64,000 nucleotides of DNA from Rheinheimera hassiensis (GTDB taxonomy: Bacteria; Pseudomonadota; Gammaproteobacteria; Enterobacterales; Alteromonadaceae), in NCBI RefSeq assembly GCF_022436675.1, contig NZ_JAKUJZ010000004.1, positions 372,001 through 436,000 on the forward strand. Direction: 5' to 3'. Both the position numbers and the translations under genes were made by a program. Below are positions 50,781 to 58,633 of this stretch, piece after piece. The notes under the pieces are model-generated. The model saw only the letters and a list, made by a program, of their open reading frames with translations, had not been told where the DNA came from and made no database searches. Position 1 is the stretch's first letter, and the number at the start of each line of letters is the position of its first letter.

Positions 50781-51728
50781 ATGAGAATATTTTCCTTTAG
50801 CCAGCCGCTTAATTTTATGCGGTTAAAATGGCCGGCAATCATACTGTCTACATTGTTAATTCTGGGCTCGTTTTTTTCTATCGCCACTAAAGGCATTAAC
50901 TGGGGCCTGGATTTTACCGGTGGTACCGTTATCGAGGTTGGCTTTGCCAACCCGGCTGATTTAACGGCAGTAAGGCAAACCCTGACCGACGCCGGTTACG
51001 GCGATGCCGTCGTGCAGTTATTCGGCACCAGCCGGGACGTGCTGATCCGTATTCCGCTGCGTACTGACGTTGAGCAGGCTGCAGTGGGCGACAGCGTTAT
51101 TAAAGCGCTTAATGCCCAGCAAGCCGAACCGGTTACTATGCGCCGGGTTGAGTTTGTCGGGCCAAGCGTAGGTGCCGAGCTAAAAGAAGACGGCGGCCTG
51201 GCCATGCTGGTGGCGCTGATTGGTATTTTGCTCTATGTCACCATGCGTTTTGAATGGCGTTTGTCGGTGGGTGCTGTTGTATCACTGGCGCATGACGTAA
51301 TTTTAACCATGGGCCTGTTTTCTGTACTGCAGCTGGAATTTGATCTGACAGTGCTGGCCGCGATACTGGCGCTGATAGGTTACTCTATTAACGATACCAT
51401 CGTAGTATTTGACCGTATCCGTGAGAGTTTCCGTAAATTACGTGATACCAGCGTCGACGACACTATTAATGATGCTATTACCTCTACGTTAAACCGTACA
51501 GTAATTACGTCATTAACCACGGTGTTGGTATTAGTGGTGCTGTTTTATATGGGCGGCGCGCTAATACACGGTTTTGCTACAGCATTACTGTTTGGTATTG
51601 CTATTGGTACTTATTCTTCTATCTATGTGGCCAGTGCCATTGCAGAAATTCTCGGCATCAGTCGTGAAGATATGCTGCCACCACCACCGATAGAAAAAGA
51701 AGGTGAAAATACCGACGCATTACTGTAG
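50781..51728 (+). CDS. secF: Protein translocase subunit SecF
   Basis: 315 aa partner of SecD with six helices and a smaller periplasmic domain. Motifs: GINWGLDFTGGTVIEVGF, RRVEFVGPSVGAEL, GYSINDTIVVFDRIRESFRK and TSLTTVLVLVVLFYMGG. The ATG at 50781 follows AAGGAG; the frame is open 14 codons into secD without a good site. A terminator ends the operon. Confidence 0.97.
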   Translation: MRIFSFSQPLNFMRLKWPAIILSTLLILGSFFSIATKGINWGLDFTGGTVIEVGFANPADLTAVRQTLTDAGYGDAVVQLFGTSRDVLIRIPLRTDVEQAAVGDSVIKALNAQQAEPVTMRRVEFVGPSVGAELKEDGGLAMLVALIGILLYVTMRFEWRLSVGAVVSLAHDVILTMGLFSVLQLEFDLTVLAAILALIGYSINDTIVVFDRIRESFRKLRDTSVDDTINDAITSTLNRTVITSLTTVLVLVVLFYMGGALIHGFATALLFGIAIGTYSSIYVASAIAEILGISREDMLPPPPIEKEGENTDALL

Positions 51729-51775
51729 GCACTTTACTGCAACTGTTTCACTGTAATAGTGTCGTTAAACATGCT

Positions 51776-51810
51776 AAAAATGCCGGTCACTGACCGGCAT
51801 TTTTGTTTTT
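51776..51810 (+). terminator. Intrinsic terminator after secF
   Basis: ATGCCGGTCA and TGACCGGCAT with flanking A5/T5 form a near-perfect palindromic stem with a minimal loop, followed by GTTTTT. Confidence 0.9.
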
Positions 51811-51835
51811 AACGCCGCCACATTAAGGATGCATT

Positions 51836-52219
51836 ATGAGTAAACAACATGCGCCGGCTTTTCTGGCACTGGTAGAGCAGGCCAAAGCCCAGATTAAAGA
51901 AATTAGCATTACCGAGTTGCTTGAGCATAATCAGCCTTATGTACTGCTGGATATCCGCGAAGATCATGAATGGGCGCAAGGTCATTTACCTGAGGCAATG
52001 CACCTGGGTAAAGGCATTATTGAACGTGATATTGAGCAAACCGTGCCGGACAAAAAGCAAAAGCTGGTGTTGTATTGCGGTGGCGGCTTTCGCTCGGCGT
52101 TATCAGCGCACACGTTACAGCAAATGGGCTACCAGAATGTGTTTAGTTTAGCCGGTGGTTTTCGTGACTGGTGTGAGCGTAAATTACCGCTTGAAGTGCC
52201 CAATGCCAATAAAGGTTAA
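51836..52219 (+). CDS. Rhodanese-like domain protein
   Basis: 127 aa single-domain cytoplasmic sulfurtransferase-like protein. The active-site Cys is in LYCGGGFRS (about residue 81), and the CH2A-type motifs LLDIREDHEWAQGHLPEA and GYQNVFSLAGGFRDW surround it. It should carry persulfide sulfur, but the acceptor is unknown. The next gene starts 3 bp downstream, which suggests an operon. Confidence 0.93.
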   Translation: MSKQHAPAFLALVEQAKAQIKEISITELLEHNQPYVLLDIREDHEWAQGHLPEAMHLGKGIIERDIEQTVPDKKQKLVLYCGGGFRSALSAHTLQQMGYQNVFSLAGGFRDWCERKLPLEVPNANKG

Positions 52220-52222
52220 CAG

Positions 52223-53089
52223 ATGAAAAAACGATTTACAGCTTTGTCTGCAGCGCTGCTGCTGTGTGTCTCGACAGTGCAGGCCGATACGTCGGTATGG
52301 CAGGTAACCAAAGGCAAGCAGCATTTATATATTGCCGGTACGGTGCATTTGTTGCCGCCCGAGCAGTTTCCGTTGCCGCAGGAATTTAGCCAGGCGTACA
52401 GCCAGGCTGATACGCTGGTTTTTGAAACCGACGTGCGCGAGCTTGAAACCGCTAAGGGTATGCAATTGCTGATGCAGCATGCTATGTACAGCGATGGCCG
52501 CAGTTTGTCGCAGGTATTGTCTGCTTCTACCTATCGGCAGTTACAGCAATACGCGAAAACCCAGGGCGTTGATTTAGCACCGCTAAACAACTTTAAACCC
52601 GACTTTGTGTTACTGACGTTAATGCAGGTTGCCTTGCAAAAAGCCGGTATGGCAGGCGAGGGGGTAGATATGCATTTTCTTAAGCAGGCGGTAACCGACA
52701 ATAAGCCGATGCTGTTTCTGGAAACAGTAGAGCAGCAGTTGGCGATGTTGCTGAATATCTCGGCAGAAAACGAAGATGCGTTTGTTGCGCAAAACCTGCA
52801 GCAATTGTCTGAGCTGGAAAGCGAATTAACGAAAATTATCGCAGCCTGGCGCAGTGGCGACACCGACACTATGGCTGCACTGGCAATGGCTTTTACCGAT
52901 ACGCCGGAAGGTAAGCTGTTTTATGAGGCGCTATTAGTGCAGCGCAATAAAAACTGGCTGCCGCAACTGGAGCAAATGCTGGCCACGCCGGAAGTAGAGC
53001 TGGTATTGGTAGGGGCTTTGCATCTGGCAGGTGAAGCTAATGTGTTGCAGTTACTGCGCGAACAGGGCTACAGCATTACGCAGTTGTAG
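52223..53089 (+). CDS. TraB/GumN-family protein
   Basis: 288 aa secreted or periplasmic protein, signal peptide MKKRFTALSAALLLCVSTVQA. It carries the TraB/GumN signature at the mature N-terminus (YIAGTVHLLPPEQFPLP) and the closing LVLVGALHLAGEANVLQLLREQGY with a conserved His. The family resembles Tiki-type metalloproteases by fold, but the bacterial role is not settled. It lies 3 bp after the rhodanese gene. Confidence 0.88.
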   Translation: MKKRFTALSAALLLCVSTVQADTSVWQVTKGKQHLYIAGTVHLLPPEQFPLPQEFSQAYSQADTLVFETDVRELETAKGMQLLMQHAMYSDGRSLSQVLSASTYRQLQQYAKTQGVDLAPLNNFKPDFVLLTLMQVALQKAGMAGEGVDMHFLKQAVTDNKPMLFLETVEQQLAMLLNISAENEDAFVAQNLQQLSELESELTKIIAAWRSGDTDTMAALAMAFTDTPEGKLFYEALLVQRNKNWLPQLEQMLATPEVELVLVGALHLAGEANVLQLLREQGYSITQL

Positions 53090-53104
53090 CCTAGCTTATA
53101 GTCT

Positions 53105-53227
53105 GGAACCCCGATGTGCAGCCAGCGGGGCCACCCGTCAGGTTACAACACCCGCTGTGCTCGCCACAGCAACTCACAAGCCATCCCTGGCTTGTTCAGA
53201 CACTCTGTGGCTGTGCATCGGGGTTCT
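53105..53227. repeat. Structured palindromic repeat element between the TraB/GumN gene and suhB
   Basis: Outer arms at 53105-53124 and 53208-53227 are complementary at 17 of 20 positions. Nested inside are CAGCGGG/CCCGCTG (53123-53129, 53151-53157), CTGTG/CACAG (53155-53159, 53165-53169) and a perfect hairpin ACAAGCCA-TCCC-TGGCTTGT (53176-53195). The fold would be branched like a cloverleaf. The TCCC cap is the complement of the GGGA caps in the element at 47.1 kb. It lies between convergent genes and might act as a transcription end, but no U-tract is present. Confidence 0.72.
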
Positions 53228-53270
53228 AACCTGTGCTGTCGCAGTTTATTACCAGCCTTAACTATTTTGC

Positions 53271-54074
53271 TTAGCGTGACAGCGATTCTGTCAGGTGTGG
53301 GCGAATACCTTTTAACATAGCTGCCAGTACTTTCGGGCTGGCCGCTACCACGTTGCCACTGCGTAGCTGGTTATTGCCACCGACAAAATCACACACCAAA
53401 CCACCGGCTTCGCGCACAATTAACTCACCTGCAGCGATATCCCACGGCTTTAAGCCAATTTCAAAGAAACCATCAAACCGGCCGGCAGCAACATAGGCTA
53501 AATCCAGCGCGGCAGAGCCAGTGCGGCGGATGTCGGCAGCGTCTGTTAACAATGATGCCAGCATGGCGCCATGCGCAGGCATATGCGTTTTGTTTTTAAA
53601 TGGAAAACCGGTAGCCAGAATAGTGCCCTGCATATCGGCCAGGTTAGCAACACGAATACGGGTACCGTTTAACTGGGCGCCACGGCCACGGGATGCAGTA
53701 AATAACTCGCCGCGCAGTGGATCAAAGATCACTGCCTGGTCTAGTTTACCCTGATGTTTTAGTGCGATAGACACCGCGAAGTGCGGAATGCCTTTAATAA
53801 AGTTGGTGGTGCCGTCCAGTGGGTCAATAATCCATTGAAACTCACTGTCGTTGTTGCCGTAATCACCATGCTCTTCACCGACAATACCGTGGGTCGGGAA
53901 CGATTTTTGTAACACCTGAACAATAGCTTGTTCAGCTTCTCTGTCGACATTGGTAACAAAGTCGTTAGTGCCTTTTTGTACTTTCTGAACCATATCAAGC
54001 TGGCCACAGGCACGAGCGATCACGTTACCCGCGCTACGGGCAGCGCGAACCGCGATGTTTAACATCGGATGCAT
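53271..54074 (-). CDS. suhB: Inositol-1-monophosphatase family protein SuhB
   Basis: 267 aa, same length as E. coli SuhB. N-terminus MHPMLNIAVRAARSAGN fixes the ATG at 54074; the frame is open 37 codons upstream but lacks homology. Metal-site motifs: GEEHGDYG, WIIDPLDGTTNFIKG and PWDIAAGELIVREAGG. Besides inositol phosphatase activity, SuhB in enterobacteria binds the rRNA antitermination complex (established knowledge). The N-terminal part is close to E. coli, so that role is plausible here. Confidence 0.97.
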   Translation of the reverse strand: MHPMLNIAVRAARSAGNVIARACGQLDMVQKVQKGTNDFVTNVDREAEQAIVQVLQKSFPTHGIVGEEHGDYGNNDSEFQWIIDPLDGTTNFIKGIPHFAVSIALKHQGKLDQAVIFDPLRGELFTASRGRGAQLNGTRIRVANLADMQGTILATGFPFKNKTHMPAHGAMLASLLTDAADIRRTGSAALDLAYVAAGRFDGFFEIGLKPWDIAAGELIVREAGGLVCDFVGGNNQLRSGNVVAASPKVLAAMLKGIRPHLTESLSR

Positions 54075-54157
54075 AGTAATTACCTTATTTTGAAAAGAGC
54101 TGTGTAAATTTCGGTCAAAAGAGCGGCGCACATTGTAACGGCTAACAGGAAAAAGTA

Positions 54158-54180
54158 AAGGTAAAACCGCGGCTGCGGTT
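54158..54180 (-). terminator. Possible terminator after the mrp-ybdG operon
   Basis: AACCGC and GCGGTT form a 6-bp stem with a 4-nt loop; on the minus strand it is followed by TTTTACCTTT. Short stem and broken U-tract make it a weak candidate. Confidence 0.45.
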
Positions 54181-54204
54181 AACATTGTTACACTGTGTTC
54201 AGTG

Positions 54205-55476
54205 CTACTCAGAGCTCTCGCCAGGGCTTTCTACCGGGTTAAATGTTCTTACCAGCGCCCGTACATCCATGCCACTGGGGTGTTGATATACCCGTAAACC
54301 AAACTCCGGCATAATCGACAATAAGTGGTCAAAGATATCTGACTGAATACCCTCGTAGTCAAGCCAGGATGTGGTGTTGGTAAAACAATACAGTTCCAGT
54401 GGCAGGCCGTCAGCGCCCGGCGATAGCTGCCGCACCATGGTGGTCATATGCTGATGAATACCGGCATGGTTTTTCAGGTAATGTAAAACGTAGGCCCGGA
54501 ACGAGCCAAGGTTGGTAATGCGGCGGGTATTAACCGGCTCTTTACCTTGCTCTGCCAGTTGCTGATTCCAGTCGTCGATTTCCTGCTGTTTGGCCGGTAA
54601 GTAATCCTGTAATAAGCGAAACCGCCCCAACCGGCTAATTTGGTCTTTATCGAGAAAATGCACGCTTTGCTGATCCAGCATAATGCTACGTTTAATACGC
54701 CTGCCGCCAGATTCCTGCATACCGCGCCAGTTTTTAAACGGATCGGTCATAAAGCGGCGTGTTGGAATAGTGGTGATGGTTTTATCCCAGTTCTGAATTT
54801 TAACCGTGTGCAGCGCAATGTCGATAACATCGCCATCGGCATTTAACTGCGGCATTTCAACCCAGTCGCCTACGCGCAAAACATCGTTAGAGGAAATTTG
54901 CACGCTGGCCACCAGTGACAAAATAGTGTCCTGAAATACCAGCATCAGCACTGCGGCCATAGCGCCCAGGCCCGACAGTAACAGTAACGGTGAGCGGTCA
55001 AATAACGCGGCAATAATCAGCACCAAAGCCACAGCATACACGGCAATAGTCACCACCTGAATATAGCCTTTTATCGGCTTGGTTCTGGCATCTGGCCGTT
55101 GCTCGTATACGGTATTAACCAGGTTAAGAATACTGGCGATGGCCAGCGCTATAGTCAGAATAACAAAGGCGTTGCATACGTTAACTACCACTGTTACCAG
55201 CCCTTCGGGCACGTTGGGTATTAGCTTGACACCAATAGAAATAATTAGCGCTGGTACTATATTGGCCAGCCGGGAAATAAAGCGGAAATCTTTAACCAGA
55301 TGGTGTGAGTTAAAGCTGGTGGTTTTAAGCGCGCGGATAATGCCGCCAATCAGGATCCGTTTAACAATAAAATTACCCAGCCAGGACAACAGCAGAATAA
55401 TGCAAAGCGAAATGCCAAGTTGCCACTGTGGGTATTGTTCAAACCATACCGTGATATTATTCAGGGTTTCTGTCAC
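54205..55476 (-). CDS. ybdG: MscS-family mechanosensitive channel, YbdG-like
   Basis: 423 aa. About five transmembrane segments (residues ~17-200), then the MscS beta domain with VGDWVEMPQLNADGDVIDIALHTVKIQNWDKTITTIPTRRF and a long C-terminal cytoplasmic region. These features match YbdG (MscM) rather than small MscS. It opens under membrane tension to release solutes. The start is GTG, and GTG-A overlaps the stop of mnhG, so it is translated as the last gene of the Mrp antiporter operon, a useful pairing for osmotic and sodium stress. ATG alternatives are not better placed. Confidence 0.9.
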   Translation of the reverse strand: MTETLNNITVWFEQYPQWQLGISLCIILLLSWLGNFIVKRILIGGIIRALKTTSFNSHHLVKDFRFISRLANIVPALIISIGVKLIPNVPEGLVTVVVNVCNAFVILTIALAIASILNLVNTVYEQRPDARTKPIKGYIQVVTIAVYAVALVLIIAALFDRSPLLLLSGLGAMAAVLMLVFQDTILSLVASVQISSNDVLRVGDWVEMPQLNADGDVIDIALHTVKIQNWDKTITTIPTRRFMTDPFKNWRGMQESGGRRIKRSIMLDQQSVHFLDKDQISRLGRFRLLQDYLPAKQQEIDDWNQQLAEQGKEPVNTRRITNLGSFRAYVLHYLKNHAGIHQHMTTMVRQLSPGADGLPLELYCFTNTTSWLDYEGIQSDIFDHLLSIMPEFGLRVYQHPSGMDVRALVRTFNPVESPGESSE

Positions 55477-55892
55477 TTGTTTTCTCCGTCAGGCCGGTGT
55501 TGTTTAACCTCGGCAGTTGTTGCTTGCCCGCTAGCTGCGGGTGTTTCGGGTTTGATATCGGGGCGTTGCCGGCCGTTGCGTAAGTCACGGTATACTGCTG
55601 TGCGCATCAGCAACATTGCTGTCACCGGGGCTGTTAACATAATAAAGGCACTAATAAGTAATTCATGAATAACAAGCCGTTGTTGCAGTACCGTGAAATA
55701 CAACATGGAAGCCAGCAAAAAACTGCCTGCACCAAAGGTTATGGTAATGGCAGGGCCGTGAATGCGCTGATAAAAATGCGGCAGCCGCAGTAAACCTAAA
55801 GTACCGACCAGCGTAATAATGCTGCCGCAAATCAGCAGCAGGGCTACCGGTATAGCTAACCAGGGCGAAATATCGACAGGAACTTGCATCAT
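55473..55892 (-). CDS. mnhG: Na+/H+ antiporter subunit G
   Basis: 139 aa with three transmembrane helices (PWLAIPVALLLICGSIITLVG, the FLLASMLYF region and LISAFIMLTAPVTAMLLMR). The MrpG motif LGLLRLPHFYQRIHGPA is clear. The C-terminal tail is hydrophilic. It starts in ATGATGA overlapping the mnhF stop; either ATG may be used. Needed for Mrp complex assembly. Confidence 0.92.
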   Translation of the reverse strand: MMQVPVDISPWLAIPVALLLICGSIITLVGTLGLLRLPHFYQRIHGPAITITFGAGSFLLASMLYFTVLQQRLVIHELLISAFIMLTAPVTAMLLMRTAVYRDLRNGRQRPDIKPETPAASGQATTAEVKQHRPDGENK

Positions 55893-56167
55893 TCGATAAT
55901 CTCGCCGCGCATCAGAAATTTCGCCAGTGCTACAGACGACACAAAGCCGGTCAGTGCTATCAGCATCGCCCATTCAAAGTACACCAGGCTGGCAAAGCTG
56001 ATGCCCAGCAATAGCGCAAACAACATGGCACAGATCCACAAAGTATCCAGTGCCAGCACCCGGTCTTGTGCGGTGGGGCCTTTTAGCAGGCGCAACATAC
56101 ACAGCAGCATAGCCAGCACTACGCAGAACTGGGAAAAATACAGCGCAATTTCCAGTAGCAGCTTCAT
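55889..56167 (-). CDS. mnhF: Na+/H+ antiporter subunit F
   Basis: 92 aa with three helices, including KGPTAQDRVLALDTLWICAM, the MrpF signature with its conserved Asp residues. Overlaps mnhE and mnhG by 4 bp (ATGA), showing tight translational coupling. Confidence 0.93.
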   Translation of the reverse strand: MKLLLEIALYFSQFCVVLAMLLCMLRLLKGPTAQDRVLALDTLWICAMLFALLLGISFASLVYFEWAMLIALTGFVSSVALAKFLMRGEIIE

Positions 56168-56679
56168 GATGCCTCCCGGGTGAAAATAGCCATCAGCGGG
56201 CTTTCATAGCGTTGTTTAATGGTATCTATCCACCAGTTTTCGTCGTGTAAGTCGAATACATGCAACGATAATTCATGGCTGTCTTGTATAATTTCTACCC
56301 ACACCGTACCGGGTGTGCAATTAATCAGGCAGGATAACACTGCAAGGCCGGTTGGGTCGCTTAAATCCAGTGGCACTTTAATAAACTGCGAATTCAGGTT
56401 ATCGGCTTTGCGAAACAAAATAATGCGGCTGACATTAAAGCAAGAGCGGATAACCTCCAGCAAGGCCCAGCTGAATAAGCGCAATATGGCAGCAGGTTTG
56501 CCTATGCGGGCTTTAAATGGCCGCAGTGGCGCCGTCAGTAACGGCGCGGCAATAGCCAGTGCGCTGCCAAGTAACAGGTGCGCCGGCTGCAGTGTCTGGT
56601 TCAGCATTAACCATAACAACAGTAAGGCCAGTGATAATAATGGCGAAGGCAGCCAGCGGCTTATAAGCCTGCGGATCAT
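56164..56679 (-). CDS. mnhE: Na+/H+ antiporter subunit E
   Basis: 171 aa. Membrane N-terminus (LLSLALLLLWLMLNQTL and a second helix), then the soluble MrpE domain with NCTPGTVWVEI and LSLHVFDL. Overlaps mnhD and mnhF by 4 bp each. Confidence 0.93.
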   Translation of the reverse strand: MIRRLISRWLPSPLLSLALLLLWLMLNQTLQPAHLLLGSALAIAAPLLTAPLRPFKARIGKPAAILRLFSWALLEVIRSCFNVSRIILFRKADNLNSQFIKVPLDLSDPTGLAVLSCLINCTPGTVWVEIIQDSHELSLHVFDLHDENWWIDTIKQRYESPLMAIFTREAS

Positions 56680-58286
56680 AGTCCCTCCTGGGTTGTAACA
56701 ACCGGATGTTGCAGCACCCGTTCAATATAAGCCGGTGTTTGTTGTAAATCGGTGCTGGCGCGGCTTAACAGGTTAAACAGTGGGCCCGCAGTAAATACCA
56801 TGCTGACACCCAGCAGCAGTATTGCCAGTATTGGCAGAGCTTCTGTCGGGTGCAGCCGCAGCGGTGCGCTGTTGTATAAGGTCCAGAATGTGCGTACGCC
56901 AAAGCGCATCAGCGCAATAATGGCGCTAAGGCCCGCTACCAGCAACAAGGTAAGAATAATCCAGCGCACCCAAAGCGGAGCATGGGCGCTGCTGCTGCCT
57001 AGCAAGCCATGCAAAATACTGAATTTGGCAACAAAGCCCGATAACGGCGGTAAGCCAGCCATAATTAACGCGCAGGCCGCAAAGGCCAGGCCAAGAAATG
57101 CCATCGCTGCAGGTATCACCACACCGGCGCTTTCCTGTGTATCTTCTTCTACGGCAAAAGCTTCCATACTCAGAGCCAACACGCTGGCCGCCGGGGTATA
57201 AATGCGGTCTGTCAGTTCAGTTAACATAATAAAAGCGGCAACGGCCAGTGTAGAGCTAATCAGATAAAACAGCGCTGAGCTAAGCAGCGCAGCGTCACCA
57301 TAACCAATCAGTGCCAGCAAGGTACCGGACGAAATTACCGCGCTAAAGCTGGCGATGCGGCGGGGCTCCTGGCTGGCCAGCAACCCGATTGCGCCAAATG
57401 CCATTGTTAACAATCCACCACACAGCAAAACCGAACCGCCAAAACCGGCTGAAGCACCGGCATGCTGTGAAAACAGCAACCACCACAGCCGTAAAATAAC
57501 ATACACGCCTATTTTGGTAAGCAGCACCAGCATAGCGGCAACCGGCGCACAGGCGGCTGAATAAGTAACCGGCAGCCAGAAGCCCAGCGGCCACATGGCA
57601 CTTTTGGTTAAAAATGCCACCGCCAGAATAGCCGCACCGGTTTGCAGAATAAAACGGTCGGTGTTGTCCAGCGTGGCAATTTTTAACGCCAGATCGGCAA
57701 AATTCAGTGTGCCGGTGGCAGCATAGACCAGCGCAATCCCAATCAGGAAAAACAGTGAAGCAACCAGGTTCACCACAATATATTGCATGCCGGCCCGAAT
57801 GCGGCTGATGTTATAACCGTGCAGCAGTAAGCCGTAAGATGCCGCCAGCATCACTTCAAAAAAGACAAACAGGTTAAACAAATCAGCCGTTAAAATGGCG
57901 CCGTTAATACCCATCAACAGTAGCTGGAACAAGGTGTGAAAGTGCACCCCGGTTTTCGACCAGCGGCTGTAGGAAAATACCAGCGTAGCAGTACCAAGCG
58001 CAGCAGTGAGCAGCAGCATTATCGCTGCCAGACGATCTGCCACCAGCACTATACCAAAAGGTGCAGACCAGTTTGCCGCCAGATATACCGCCATATCGGC
58101 AAGCCACAGGCCGCTCTCGGCCTGCATCAGCAACTGTATTGCTGTTAACAGCATCACAGCGGTACTAAACAGGTTGATTAAAAACTTCAGCCGGTGGTGG
58201 CGTTCATTAATTAACACCATCAGCGCACCGGCAATCAGCGGCAACAGTATCGGCAACATGATTAAATGCGGGTTCAGATACATCAT
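56676..58286 (-). CDS. mnhD: Na+/H+ antiporter subunit D
   Basis: 536 aa, about 14 helices, member of the antiporter-like family shared with respiratory complex I subunits NuoL/M/N. Key site: TKSAMWPLGFWLPVTYSAACAPVAAMLVLLTK with the conserved Lys and Pro; the Glu in FFEVMLAASYGL is also present. It forms part of the proton/sodium path. 4-bp overlaps on both sides. Confidence 0.95.
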   Translation of the reverse strand: MMYLNPHLIMLPILLPLIAGALMVLINERHHRLKFLINLFSTAVMLLTAIQLLMQAESGLWLADMAVYLAANWSAPFGIVLVADRLAAIMLLLTAALGTATLVFSYSRWSKTGVHFHTLFQLLLMGINGAILTADLFNLFVFFEVMLAASYGLLLHGYNISRIRAGMQYIVVNLVASLFFLIGIALVYAATGTLNFADLALKIATLDNTDRFILQTGAAILAVAFLTKSAMWPLGFWLPVTYSAACAPVAAMLVLLTKIGVYVILRLWWLLFSQHAGASAGFGGSVLLCGGLLTMAFGAIGLLASQEPRRIASFSAVISSGTLLALIGYGDAALLSSALFYLISSTLAVAAFIMLTELTDRIYTPAASVLALSMEAFAVEEDTQESAGVVIPAAMAFLGLAFAACALIMAGLPPLSGFVAKFSILHGLLGSSSAHAPLWVRWIILTLLLVAGLSAIIALMRFGVRTFWTLYNSAPLRLHPTEALPILAILLLGVSMVFTAGPLFNLLSRASTDLQQTPAYIERVLQHPVVTTQEGL

Positions 58287-58633
58287 TCTGCTGAATCCCG
58301 TTCTTTGCCGTCAACGTGGTCGGTGCCGGTTAAGCCGCGCGAACCGAGCAACACCACCAGATAAAGTGCGGTAGTGGCAAAACCGATAACAATAGCGGTA
58401 AGCACCAAAGCCTGTGGTAACGGGTCGGCGTACAGCGAAGGGTCTACTGCTTCGCCTTGTACAATAAGCGGGGGTTTATTTACCGACAAGCGGCCGGTAA
58501 TAAAGATAAACAGGTTAACCGCATAAGACAGCAGCAATAAGCCGGTAATCACCTGAAAGCTGCGCGGACGCAGAATAAGCCAGATGCCAGAGCCAAACAG
58601 CACACCGATGGATAACGCTATGGTTAACTCCAT
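58283..58633 (-). CDS. mnhC: Na+/H+ antiporter subunit C
   Basis: 116 aa with three helices, a NuoK homologue: GSGIWLILRPRSFQVITGLLLLSYAVNLFIF and PLPQALVLTAIVIGFATTAL are the MrpC motifs. Start shares one base with the mnhA stop (TAATG). Confidence 0.95.
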   Translation of the reverse strand: MELTIALSIGVLFGSGIWLILRPRSFQVITGLLLLSYAVNLFIFITGRLSVNKPPLIVQGEAVDPSLYADPLPQALVLTAIVIGFATTALYLVVLLGSRGLTGTDHVDGKERDSAE

